Shown: in pieces, positions 44,902-51,706 of the stretch
How positions within the stretch are numbered: the first letter of the stretch is position 1
Layout of the letters: each line of letters begins with the position of its first letter
Source of the DNA: an uncultured Christensenella sp.
GTDB taxonomy: Bacteria > Bacillota > Clostridia > Christensenellales > DTU072
DNA length: 51,706 nt
Assembly: GCA_949285605.1 (NCBI GenBank)
Contig: CASDZI010000010.1
Location: forward strand, 1-51,706
Reading direction: 5' to 3'
The notes under the pieces: model-generated
What the model saw: the letters and a program-made list of their open reading frames with translations, nothing else
Databases searched by the model: none
Told to the model about the DNA's origin: nothing
Translations under genes and position numbers: made by a program

Positions 44902-46061
44902 TGGACGCAAAATTACCTTATGGATTTTTAGCAAAGAACATTCGTACCCGCCACGCCGAATACAAGATGTTTTACGACGCGGCAGCCGTTTTGGCAAGAG
45001 AGGGATTCTGCCTTACCGGAATACCCGCCCTGGGGAGACTGGGGGATAATTTCGGATTTTACGGTATGGACGACCGTTACAAACTCACCGATTCCGAAGG
45101 CGATATTTTAGCTTTGACGGAAGACGTGGTGGAGGGACTTCTGAGTCTTGCCGAAAAGGATACCGAAAGACTTTTCGGAATGAGCGAAGTGTACCGTTTT
45201 TCGGGAGCCGTCCGTAACCGTACTTCTTTCGGCGCGGTAATTACCGGAATAAGCGGAATAGAGGCGGAAGCCGAAGCAATATCCTGCGCTCTCGGCGTTC
45301 TGAAGGCGATAGGTGTGGAATGCGGAAAAATAATACTCGGCAACACGTCGGTACTTCTCGGACTTGCGGAAAGCATTTTCCAAGGGAAGGTAGGGAAGGA
45401 TAAGATAAGAAGTCTATTGAAAAACGAACTTTTCACCGACGCCGATTACGCCGTGGAGAAACTCATCAGAGAGACCGCACTCGTAAAGGGCGGACTTCCC
45501 GTACTTAAACAAGCCGCAGAAAAAATAACCAATCCTACCAGTACGGCGGCTATGTTGAACTTACTGGAACTGAGCGGGTTGCTTGAGGAATACGGACTGG
45601 GCAATCTTATCGAATACGACCTTGCGAATATGGGAAGGAATTACGATAACGGCACGGTATTCCTGCTTTGCGACAAAGACGGAAAGGTACTTATCGAAGG
45701 CGGGCGCCACGACTTTATGAGAAGTGGAGAAGTTTGCAGAGCGGTAAGTTTCCGTTTCGACCCGGAATATCTCCTTACGCTTTATCCGGGACGTTATTTC
45801 GAGGAAAAAACCGCCGACGCCGTTATAGGAGTGGCGGACGCCACGCAGGCTTTGAAGGCGGCTTTCAATCTCAAGAAAAGTCTTACCGAGAACGGGTTGA
45901 CCGTTAAAGTGATTTATAAGACCGGAAAAGACGAAACCGCCGCTTTTGCCGTTGCGTCCGGGGTAGAAAGCGCAATATACGTCGACGCCGAAGGGAACAT
46001 TACCGTCAACGGACAGTCCGAAGCGAAAGAAGAGTCCGAAACCGGAACCAAAAAATCTTAA
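44901..46061 (+). CDS. HisZ-like class II synthetase paralogue
   Basis: 386 aa resembling the HisRS catalytic core without a working active site. YRFSGAVRNRTSFG replaces motif 2, GISGIEAEAEAISCALGVLKAIGVE matches the HisZ core, and EYDLANMGRNYDNGTVF with IEGGRHDFM stands where HisRS has GLDYYTRTVFE and GGRYD. HisZ is the regulatory partner of short HisG (ATP phosphoribosyltransferase) at the first step of histidine synthesis, but no hisG is in the window. Residues ~305-370 (VIGVADATQALKAAFNLKK, then GVESAIYV) look like a reduced anticodon-binding domain, which HisZ normally lacks. It starts on the last base of the lipoprotein stop, after GGAGGG, so is translationally coupled to it. A terminator follows. 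Confidence 0.75.
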   Translation: MDAKLPYGFLAKNIRTRHAEYKMFYDAAAVLAREGFCLTGIPALGRLGDNFGFYGMDDRYKLTDSEGDILALTEDVVEGLLSLAEKDTERLFGMSEVYRFSGAVRNRTSFGAVITGISGIEAEAEAISCALGVLKAIGVECGKIILGNTSVLLGLAESIFQGKVGKDKIRSLLKNELFTDADYAVEKLIRETALVKGGLPVLKQAAEKITNPTSTAAMLNLLELSGLLEEYGLGNLIEYDLANMGRNYDNGTVFLLCDKDGKVLIEGGRHDFMRSGEVCRAVSFRFDPEYLLTLYPGRYFEEKTADAVIGVADATQALKAAFNLKKSLTENGLTVKVIYKTGKDETAAFAVASGVESAIYVDAEGNITVNGQSEAKEESETGTKKS

Positions 46062-46090
46062 GAATTAAAATTTCGATTAAAATCATTACG

Positions 46091-46126
46091 AAAGGAAAAG
46101 CAAATTACTTTTTGCTTTTCCTTTTT
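46091..46126 (+). terminator. Terminator after the HisZ-like gene
   Basis: A 14-bp perfect stem, AAAGGAAAAGCAAA (46091-46104) and TTTGCTTTTCCTTT (46111-46124), six-base loop and a T-rich end. Confidence 0.8.
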
Positions 46127-46146
46127 ATTGTAACAGGCATAAAAGG

Positions 46147-46443
46147 ATGGATAGCTTAATAGAATTTGTTTTGGAAATAATCCTCGAAGGCACGATTGCG
46201 GGAGCAGAGAGTAAGAAGGTCCCTTTACCGATAAGGATACTTCTATTTACGTTTCCGATAGCGATCTACGGGGCGTTGGTGGGAATATTCGTATTGCTGT
46301 CCGTCAAAACCGATTCGGTATGGATGTGGATACTCACGTTTCTCGTATTCGCTTTGATTTTAGGCGTGACCGTATACAGAATAAGAAAATACAGAAGGGA
46401 AAATAAAAACAAAGACAAGGAGAAAGACGTGGAGAATAAATAA
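46147..46443 (+). CDS. Small two-helix membrane protein, function unknown
   Basis: 98 aa. An amphipathic start (MDSLIEFVLEIILEGTIAG) precedes two hydrophobic helices (~28-52 and ~57-77) and a strongly charged Lys/Glu tail (RRENKNKDKEKDVENK) that should face the cytoplasm. No named family recognised, though proteins of this layout are common in Clostridia. It lies alone between a terminator and the tRNA genes. Its ribosome site is weak (AAAAGG directly before the ATG, AGG further up), so expression may be low. Confidence 0.65.
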   Translation: MDSLIEFVLEIILEGTIAGAESKKVPLPIRILLFTFPIAIYGALVGIFVLLSVKTDSVWMWILTFLVFALILGVTVYRIRKYRRENKNKDKEKDVENK

Positions 46444-46463
46444 GAAAATATGTAATAAAACAC

Positions 46464-46492
46464 TTGATTTTTTTAACGGTGTTTGATATTAT
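46464..46492 (+). promoter_or_regulatory. Promoter for the tRNA cluster
   Basis: TTGATT (46464-46469), 17 bp, TATTAT (46487-46492), with a start near 46499, about 40 nt before tRNA-Gly. Confidence 0.7.
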
Positions 46493-46539
46493 ATATAAGC
46501 AAAGCAAAATTGTTTACGCTTTGGTTTTACAAAAGTTTT

Positions 46540-46614
46540 GCGGGAGTGGCTCAGTGGTAGAGCGTCGCCTTGCCAAGGCGAATGTCGCGGGTCCGAATCC
46601 CGTCTCCCGCTCCA
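46540..46614 (+). tRNA. tRNA-Gly(GCC)
   Basis: A full cloverleaf: acceptor GCGGGAG/CTCCCGC, D-stem GCTC/GAGC, anticodon stem TCGCC/GGCGA with loop TTGCCAA (anticodon GCC, 46572-46574), T-stem GCGGG/CCCGT with a terminal G-T pair, discriminator T and encoded CCA. Confidence 0.97.
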
Positions 46615-46650
46615 AACTTAATTTTCCGACTCCTGTTCAGGAGTAAATAC

Positions 46651-46725
46651 GGCGCCATGGCCAAGTGGTAAGGCAAAGGTCTGCAACACCTTCATTCTCC
46701 AGTCCGAATCTGGATGGCGCCTCCA
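46651..46725 (+). tRNA. tRNA-Cys(GCA)
   Basis: Acceptor GGCGCCA/TGGCGCC, anticodon stem AAGGT/ACCTT with loop CTGCAAC (anticodon GCA), T-stem TCCAG/CTGGA, discriminator T and encoded CCA. It is 36 nt after tRNA-Gly in the same cluster. Confidence 0.97.
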
Positions 46726-46729
46726 TTAT

Positions 46730-46816
46730 GCCGTTGTGGCGGAATAGGCAGACGCAAGGGACTTAAAATCCCTCGATGGCAACATCGTACCGGTTCAAGT
46801 CCGGTCAACGGCACCA
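46730..46816 (+). tRNA. tRNA-Leu(TAA)
   Basis: An 87-nt class II tRNA: acceptor GCCGTTG/CAACGGC, anticodon stem AGGGA/TCCCT with loop CTTAAAA (anticodon TAA), long variable arm CGATG/CATCG, T-stem CCGGT/CCGGT region, discriminator A and encoded CCA. It is the last of three tRNAs and borders the atypical region to its right. Confidence 0.97.
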
Positions 46817-46824
46817 AAAAAAAC

Positions 46825-46858
46825 GCAAGTTATAATAAATGTTTGACTTGCTTTTTTT
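46825..46858 (+). terminator. tRNA cluster terminator
   Basis: GCAAGT (46825-46830) and ACTTGC (46846-46851) with a 15-nt AT-rich loop, then seven T. A preceding A run could extend the stem with the T run. Confidence 0.7.
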
Positions 46859-46878
46859 ATACCCGATAAGGGATTTGA

Positions 46879-47322
46879 ATAAGGGGATTCCGAAAAACGC
46901 CGGTTTTTCCGGGGGAAGCAAGCGGTCGTCTGTGTCTTACAGTTATCGGCTTAAAGCCGGAAGCTTTTGTAAGCAGAGGAAAAGAAATTGCCATTAAACT
47001 TGCCTGATATCGGGTAGTAGACGGTGAAGATACTTTACCGCAGAAAGACGGGAAACCTTTTAATATCGATTTTACAAGCTATAAAGCGCTGCCTATGGAT
47101 CCCGTGAATTGCTTTGAGCAAGAACAGACCGATTACAGCAAATACGATGAACTCGTAAGTACTTTGCAGTTATCCGCGCTGGAAATTGCCATTCTGAACT
47201 GCTATATGAACGGTATGGTACAATCCGAAGTCTGCGCAGAACTCGGTATCGGCAGAGGAACTATAAATCACCGCAAAGCAAGTATCCGCAAAAGATATTA
47301 TAACCTTTACGGCGCGTTCTGA
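46879..47322 (+). pseudogene. Decayed mobile-element gene with HTH C-terminus (in-frame TGA)
   Basis: One frame is coherent from 46879 to 47322 apart from a TGA at 47005-47007. Before the stop it reads TPVFPGEASG, LKPEAFVSRGKEIAIKLA; after it YRVVDGEDTLPQKDGKP, FNIDFTSYKALPMDPVNCFE and a C-terminal sigma-like helix-turn-helix (LSALEIAILNCYMNGM, CAELGIGRGTINHRKA). The two sides join as one protein, so the TGA looks like a disabling mutation and the 5' end is also missing (TGA at 46876, no start or ribosome site). The remaining 75-aa frame from ATG 47095 could still be made but has no clear ribosome site. I associate this protein type with phages or integrative elements of Firmicutes, from memory and without a name. 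Confidence 0.65.
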
Positions 47323-47348
47323 TATGACTTATAACTTCATACAAACGT

Positions 47349-47378
47349 AAAAGCCGTAGTCAGACGATTACGGCTTTT
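47349..47378. terminator. Hairpin between pseudogene and GIY-YIG gene
   Basis: A 10-bp perfect stem, AAAAGCCGTA (47349-47358) and TACGGCTTTT (47369-47378). Symmetric ends (AAAA/TTTT) let it act on both strands; the T run is short. Confidence 0.65.
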
Positions 47379-47394
47379 GTGTAGCAAATTTATT

Positions 47395-48249
47395 TCAATA
47401 GTTTTTATTATATCCATGTTTTTCCGACTGCAAAATCTTTTTCCAAAACATTTCCCTGAAACGTATGTACTCATCATCAATTTTAGCATTATAATTCTCA
47501 ATTATCGAATATTGAAAATTTTGTTTTATATAGTCAGAACCTTTAGAATCCACAATCTTTTTCAGCTCAATATTGCCGCCGTGCCCGTTACTTACATAGC
47601 TTTCCCACCTTGCAAGCAACATTTTACTGTCAGCTGTTGCAGATCCAACATAAAGACGTCCGTTTGACTTATCGGTGATGAGATAAATCGCTTTTTGATG
47701 TTCCAATGCATTTACCCAGTCTGCGGGGCGCCGTTTTACGATTCCCTCTAATTCCTTAAAAGACAAATAAACCTGATCATACCCCGGGAAGTGAGAGCCA
47801 TTATAAAGATCCGGCAGAATTTCTTTTACGGTAATATCTTTTAATCGGCTGCGCAATTTGAACACATAGCGGCTGTAAGTCTGCTTTTTCTTGTAGCTGA
47901 TAAGCAATCTTCCAAAAAAAGGGCGATACTTTTCAAGTATCTCATAGCTCGCTCTTTGTCCGAACGGGACATCCAAAATCTTTGCCGCAGATACAAACAG
48001 CCACTCGTCTCCACCTTTCTTGACAAAGCTAAACACAAGATCGTTCGGATAGAAATTGCGTTGTTTTGTTCCGTACCAGCCCCAATAGGAGCATTCCGTT
48101 TGTCCCTCAATGCGATTTTGCAGATCTGTAGCGAGCCATCGGTCGAGAAACCATTCTCCGCCGCGCCCCGCAGTAACATTGAGCTCAATGCGGCTGCTGT
48201 TCAGTTCGTCGTCCTTCAACTGCAAAATATCATCCAATTTGATATCCAT
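47395..48249 (-). CDS. GIY-YIG nuclease family protein with N-terminal accessory domain
   Basis: 284 aa with an ideal AAGGAGG site 7 nt upstream. The C-terminal half is a GIY-YIG nuclease: KAIYLITDKSNGRLYVGSA (~190-208), ARWESYV with the catalytic-type Arg, and RFREMFWKK with the metal-binding Glu, ending GYNKNY. Residues 1-180 are the accessory domain shared by a family I recall from Lactobacillus and other Firmicutes (MDIKLDDILQLKDDELNSSR, FPGYDQVYLSFKEL, ADWVNALEHQKAIYL). The role is unproven; a homing, restriction or defence nuclease is possible. It lies in the atypical region, on the same strand as and 36 nt downstream of the broken lipoprotein gene. Confidence 0.85.
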   Translation of the reverse strand: MDIKLDDILQLKDDELNSSRIELNVTAGRGGEWFLDRWLATDLQNRIEGQTECSYWGWYGTKQRNFYPNDLVFSFVKKGGDEWLFVSAAKILDVPFGQRASYEILEKYRPFFGRLLISYKKKQTYSRYVFKLRSRLKDITVKEILPDLYNGSHFPGYDQVYLSFKELEGIVKRRPADWVNALEHQKAIYLITDKSNGRLYVGSATADSKMLLARWESYVSNGHGGNIELKKIVDSKGSDYIKQNFQYSIIENYNAKIDDEYIRFREMFWKKILQSEKHGYNKNY

Positions 48250-48285
48250 ATTGATGCCTCCTTAGCATTATTACTGTAATAAGTT

Positions 48286-50097
48286 CTACTCTGTCACTTC
48301 TTCTCCGTTCAGATACAGCGTCGCGCCATAGTAAAGTGGATTGGCTGTATCATCTTCAAAAGTGATCGCATTCCATGCATCTAAATCTGTAATATATACA
48401 TTCATAAGTGAGGTACAATTTTGAAACGCTTGACTGTGAATTGAAGTTATTGTTCCCTGTACTGTTAAGCTTTTGAGTGAAGTGCAATTGCTGAATGCGT
48501 TGCCACTAATATAATATAAGGATATCCCCTCACCTAAGGTTACGCTTTGAAGCGAAGAGCAATAAGAAAACGCATACATTTTGATGCGTGTCACACTATT
48601 TGGTATGCTTACACTTTCAATAGAAGTACAGCCATAAAACGCATAATTTCCTATTGATGTTATATTATCAGGGATAATAAGTTCAGTTATAAGTTCATTG
48701 TTTAAATATAACTTACCTGCGTAACGCAGAGGGTTACTAGAAGTATAACTAAACCGTATATTGCACCATGCGGCTATATCGGTTATATGTACACCTTCAA
48801 GCGAAGTACACCCATAGAATGCAGAACCATTGATAGAAGTTACACTATCTGGTATAGTTATGCTTGTAAGAGAGGAACATCCATAGAATGCAGAATCATT
48901 GATAGAAGTTACACTATCTGGTATAGTTATGCTTGTAAGAGAGGAACATCCATAGAATGCATAATCACCGATATTTTCAATATCGTCTGGAATGGTTATG
49001 CTCAAAAGTGAAGAGCAGTTATAGAAAGCACCATATAATATATTTCCTCCGATTATGGTTACGTTTTTAAGCGACGTAGGAACAAAATATGTTACTGATG
49101 ACGAATAATAACCATACCTCTGCGAAGTTGCACTGCCGCCCGTATAACTGGTTGTCCCGAAAATATATCCAAACAATGTAGAGCTTGATGCCGTTGTGGC
49201 AAATTCATTCTTTCCTACAAACGGAAGAGAGACATTTGTAAGAGAATTGCATCCTGAAAAAGCACCTTCTTCAATTTCTGTCACATACCCTGGCACAATT
49301 AGATCCGTTACGGATTTATTTTTCACTCCTGTTATGATGCATGTAGTTGCTGTAGAAGTGAAAGTAAACGACTCTAATTCTTCCTTAACTTCATATTTTG
49401 CTATAAAGAAAAGATTATCAGTACCCAATGTAAAACCATATATATATCCTGTTGTTAAGCGCTTGTCGGTTTCGTCATACCAGCCGAGGAAGTTATAACC
49501 GAGATTAGGCGATGAAGCCATAAGGGAAATTTCTGTTCCATAATTGTACGTTCCTATTCCCGTGACGATACCAGCTTTACTATCATATTCTACGTTAACG
49601 GTGTATTGGTTAATTTGCCATTTTGCAGTTACGGAGAATATATCTGTATACTGCCATATGGACAAACCATCACCTTCATCTGCAAGTCGTGTTTCACCAG
49701 CATACCAGCCAAGAAAGGCATATCCCTCCCGTTTAGGTACAGGGAATACATACGTTTCATCGTATGTTACTGTTTGTATTGAATTGGAGATTGTCCCTCC
49801 GTTCGCATCTAGAGTTACAGTATACGAGTTCGCCGTCATATCGGCGTAGAGAGATAAACCGTCCCATAAAACATGCGGCTGGTAACTTGTTCCATTTTCC
49901 GTCCAATCATGAAACGTATATCCTACTATCGAATAATTGAATTCTATTGAGTATTCATAGCCTGTATAAGCGGTATCTGAATACACCAAAACATCTTTAT
50001 GATTATAGTAACTCACAGTAACGGCATAACTGCGGTATATGGTCAATGTGTAAACCTCCGCAAGGTCACCGTTTTCGTTCTCCAACAGTAACGGCAT
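48286..50097 (-). pseudogene. C-terminal half of split InlB/LRR lipoprotein
   Basis: This frame continues the lipoprotein gene at its right but is one base out of register because of the 70-bp duplication at 50015-50157. The only start near its 5' end (ATG 50097) lies inside the duplicated unit with no ribosome site, so it is probably not made alone. The 603-aa frame begins in the linker (LENENGDLAEVYTLTIYRSY), then has three InlB B-type repeats (e.g. YTVTLDANGGTISNSIQTVT, GYAFLGWYAGE, GYNFLGWYDE), then BspA-type leucine-rich repeats (AFYGCSSLTSITIPDSVTSI). The DNA is more AT-rich than the housekeeping genes. Removing one 70-bp copy fuses it with the N-terminal half. Confidence 0.85.
48812..48963 (-). 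repeat. 69-bp tandem repeat encoding LRR units
   Basis: Two copies (48812-48880 and 48881-48949) differ at one of 69 bases, and the first ~12 bases of a third copy follow. The unit is 23 codons, exactly one BspA-type LRR, so copies can be gained or lost in frame. Such identity points to recent duplication. Confidence 0.9.
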
Positions 50098-50157
50098 AAC
50101 TGCGGTATATGGTCAATGTGTAAACCTCCGCAAGGTCACCGTTTTCGTTCTCCAACA
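50015..50157 (-). repeat. Perfect 70-bp tandem duplication causing a frameshift
   Basis: 50015-50087 is identical to 50085-50157: two 70-bp units sharing three bases (ACA) at the joint. 70 is not a multiple of 3, so the copies shift the reading frame of the lipoprotein gene. Both halves of the gene carry the same peptide here (ENENGDLAEVYTLTIYRSY), once in each frame. Confidence 0.97.
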
Positions 50158-51352
50158 TAATATAAAACACATTGTCGCCGTCTTGCAATTTTCCGTTGCT
50201 GCCCGCAGCAATTTTCGTAGGAATCCGGTTTTGACCGAGAATATCCGAATACAGATCCCAACTGCCGGAGGAAACGGTTACCTTATTCAAAAGGGCGACG
50301 CTGTCTGTTGTATAGTCGACAAGCATAAAAATATCTGTTCCGGCGATCGTTGCGCCTTCGACTTGCGTGATCTCGGGGATAGCGGCGTTTACCGTGATCC
50401 TGCAAATCGCCGTCTTTCCATTACTCACTGTTGCAGTGATCGTAGCTATACCACTGCCAACAGCCGTTACTTCTCCGTTCGCGACTATCGCCACTGATTG
50501 ATCGGAACTTGTCCATGTTACAGATTTATCCGTTGCGTTGTTCGGCAAGACTGTCGCTGTAAGTATTTCACTTTCGCCAATCTCTAATGTCAAAGATGTT
50601 TTATTGAGCGACACGGAAGTTACTTCTATAACTTCCGGGGCTGGCTCAATGACTGTAATCATACAAGATGCCGTTTTGCCATTGCTCGTTGTAGCGGTAA
50701 TCGTAGCCGTTCCGCTTTCAATTGTCGTTACTTTTCCGTCTTCAACCGTTACCACGGTTTGAGCAGAACATGTCCAAGTTACGGATTTATCCGTCGCATT
50801 GCTCGGCAAAACGGTCGCCGTAAGCGTTTCGCTTTCGCCGATCTCCAAGGTCAAAGAAGTTTTATTGAGCGATACGGAAGTCACTTCTATAACTTCGGGC
50901 GCAGGCTCGTTGACTGTAACGATACAAGACACGCTTTTGCCGTTATGCGCCGTTGCCGTAATCGTCGTTGCACCTTCGGACTTAGCCGTGACTTTTCCGC
51001 CACTGACAGTCGCAACGGAAGAATTCGTGCTCGACCAAGTTATACTCTTATCCGTTGCATTGTTCGGAGAAACAGTTACGACAAGCGTATAACTTTCCCC
51101 AACTTCCAACATCAAAGAGGTCTTATCAAGCAAAAGCGAAGTGACGGCGATATCCTTATCATCGTCCGGATCGGTGCCTGGGGTTGTTCCCGGTTCGTCT
51201 CCGTCGTTCGGATTTTCGCCACCTTGTTCGGTATTCTGCCCGTCATCAGGCGTTTCATTGTTTCCACAGGCGGTAAAAATTACAGCACACGCCAAAAACA
51301 GCACAGCGACGAGCGCTAACAGGATTATCTGAAAAACTTTCCGTTTACTCAT
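50066..51352 (-). CDS. N-terminal half of split lipoprotein: Big_2 Ig-like repeats (truncated product)
   Basis: 428 aa from ATG 51352 (MSKRKVFQII), preceded by AGAGG at 7-8 nt; the frame stays open to 51478 but that start lacks a site and would bury the signal peptide. The signal peptide ends with lipobox VIFTAC, then a low-complexity Pro/Gly/Asp linker (~28-60). Three Big_2 domains follow (e.g. VSLNKTSLTLEIGES, then NATDKSVTWTSSDQSVA), alike enough to suggest recent duplication. A cadherin-like linker (~330-420) leads into the 70-bp duplication, where the frame ends prematurely after TVGERKR. The intact gene (48286-51352 minus one copy) would encode about 998 aa: lipoprotein, Big_2, InlB-type, LRR. 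A truncated, still lipid-anchored Big_2 protein may be made. Confidence 0.85.
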   Translation of the reverse strand: MSKRKVFQIILLALVAVLFLACAVIFTACGNNETPDDGQNTEQGGENPNDGDEPGTTPGTDPDDDKDIAVTSLLLDKTSLMLEVGESYTLVVTVSPNNATDKSITWSSTNSSVATVSGGKVTAKSEGATTITATAHNGKSVSCIVTVNEPAPEVIEVTSVSLNKTSLTLEIGESETLTATVLPSNATDKSVTWTCSAQTVVTVEDGKVTTIESGTATITATTSNGKTASCMITVIEPAPEVIEVTSVSLNKTSLTLEIGESEILTATVLPNNATDKSVTWTSSDQSVAIVANGEVTAVGSGIATITATVSNGKTAICRITVNAAIPEITQVEGATIAGTDIFMLVDYTTDSVALLNKVTVSSGSWDLYSDILGQNRIPTKIAAGSNGKLQDGDNVFYIMLENENGDLAEVYTLTIYRSYAVTVGERKR

Positions 51353-51407
51353 AAGCTGACCTCTGTGAACTTTGTCGTTTATTCCATGTACAACTAATAT
51401 CCGAAAA

Positions 51408-51477
51408 TGTTCATCGAATACTATATTCAGTGAATAAATCAAGATAAAAAGCACATGAAATACTCTGTTCATGAACA
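51408..51477. promoter_or_regulatory. Palindromes upstream of the split lipoprotein (candidate operators)
   Basis: TGTTCATGAACA (51466-51477) is a perfect 12-bp palindrome, its half TGTTCA recurs at 51408-51413, and TATTCA-G-TGAATA (51424-51436) is another perfect interrupted palindrome. They lie 56-126 bp upstream of the start codon on the minus strand. I found no convincing -35/-10 pair here. Confidence 0.4.
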
Positions 51478-51549
51478 TTTAAGGACACAACTTATATGAA
51501 AAATGCCCAATTATATTGTTATTATCTTCGTGTTCTGTTATAATATAGA

Positions 51550-51592
51550 AAAAGAACGTACATTGAATATAGTAATTCATGTACGTTCTTTT
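51550..51592 (-). terminator. Terminator of the recombinase gene
   Basis: A 14-bp stem, AAAAGAACGTACAT (51550-51563) and ATGTACGTTCTTTT (51579-51592). It lies just past the recombinase stop on the minus strand. The T-rich ends on both strands suggest bidirectional action. Confidence 0.75.
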
Positions 51593-51595
51593 GAC

Positions 51596-51706
51596 TTATT
51601 GCAAAAACTTTCCCAGTCTGTTCATCATATCCGCCTTATGCTCCATAAGAGAGTGAGCATAACGGTTGAGCGTTATAGTCGGATTCTTGTGCCCAAGGAT
51701 CTCGGA
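51596..51706 (-). CDS. Tyrosine recombinase/integrase, C-terminal fragment (cut by window edge)
   Basis: The last 36 codons before the TAA at 51596-51598 read SEILGHKNPTITLNRYAH and end MNRLGKFLQ. LGHKNPTITLNRYAH is the end of the phage-integrase catalytic domain: His of the LGH box and the nucleophilic Tyr ten residues later. The rest lies beyond the window. It is the only trace of element mobility seen here and points to an integrative element to the right of, or covering, the AT-rich region. Confidence 0.9.
   Translation of the reverse strand, partial: SEILGHKNPTITLNRYAHSLMEHKADMMNRLGKFLQ

Noticed and set aside
46730..46816. Attachment-site duplicate of the tRNA-Leu 3' end inside the window
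   Set aside because: No second copy of the acceptor/T-arm sequence was seen to the right; the other end may lie outside the window.
47005..47007. TGA read as selenocysteine
   Set aside because: The frame is also truncated at the 5' end, no supporting hairpin was seen right after it, and nothing suggests a selenoprotein family.
48812..48963. Possible CRISPR array
   Set aside because: The repeats are contiguous 69-bp coding units without spacers and translate as LRRs.
51353..51478. Longer N-terminus of the Big_2 lipoprotein (start at 51478)
   Set aside because: No ribosome site there, and it would place ~42 residues before a complete lipoprotein signal peptide.

Overview
The window reads as chromosome of a Bacillota (Clostridia-type) bacterium, probably a gut commensal. 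Gene order is Gram-positive: murB-whiA-dnaE; yifB-dprA-topA-trmFO-hslV-hslU-hisS; divergent rpmB beside asp23(yloU)-fakA(yloV)-recG; iscS-iscU. Shine-Dalgarno sites are mostly AGGAGG-like, sigma-A promoters are recognisable (TTGNNN-17-TATAAT), and there are several large secreted lipoproteins with Ig-like, InlB-type and BspA-type leucine-rich repeats of the kind common in gut Firmicutes. I cannot name the species; a Christensenellales-like lineage is a guess from style only.

Layout. 1-2.3 kb: a DUF5685-type protein (5' cut), an HPD-less J-domain protein with a Cys-rich tail, a membrane protein, then a convergent ArsR-type repressor divergent from a 47-aa Cys-rich peptide. 2.3-9.4 kb: ung, a 1592-aa Ig-like lipoprotein, a degenerate REP-type (Y1) transposase relative and a DUF898-like membrane protein. 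9.5-17.6 kb: uvrC, a HAD phosphatase, murB, whiA, dnaE. 17.5-21.2 kb (minus strand): an ABC importer operon (lipoprotein, ATPase, permease) followed by a YkvI-family membrane protein that overlaps the end of dnaE. 21.4-32.7 kb: a membrane-anchored Ig-like protein, yifB, dprA, topA, trmFO, hslVU, hisS. 32.7-34.4 kb: iscS-iscU behind their own promoter and a perfect inverted repeat. 34.4-38.9 kb: rpmB (minus) and asp23-fakA-recG. 38.9-46.4 kb: a 1965-aa LRR/InlB lipoprotein coupled to a HisZ-like HisRS paralogue, and a small membrane protein. 46.5-46.8 kb: tRNA-Gly, tRNA-Cys and tRNA-Leu genes.

Right of tRNA-Leu the character changes. The DNA becomes more AT-rich and holds a decayed gene with an in-frame stop, a GIY-YIG nuclease of a widely transferred family, a Big_2/InlB/LRR lipoprotein split by a perfect 70-bp tandem duplication, and, cut by the window edge, the C-terminus of a tyrosine recombinase. 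I read 46.8-51.7 kb as part of an integrated element or genomic island beside the tRNA array.

The most interesting items are the 70-bp duplication, whose loss would restore one ~998-aa lipoprotein frame (a possible phase-variation switch or an assembly artefact); the degenerate HUH-transposase relative; the HisZ-like gene without hisG but with a residual anticodon-domain-like tail; the ArsR/Cys-rich peptide pair with a repeat-rich divergent promoter; and promoters that sit on start codons (uvrC, murB).
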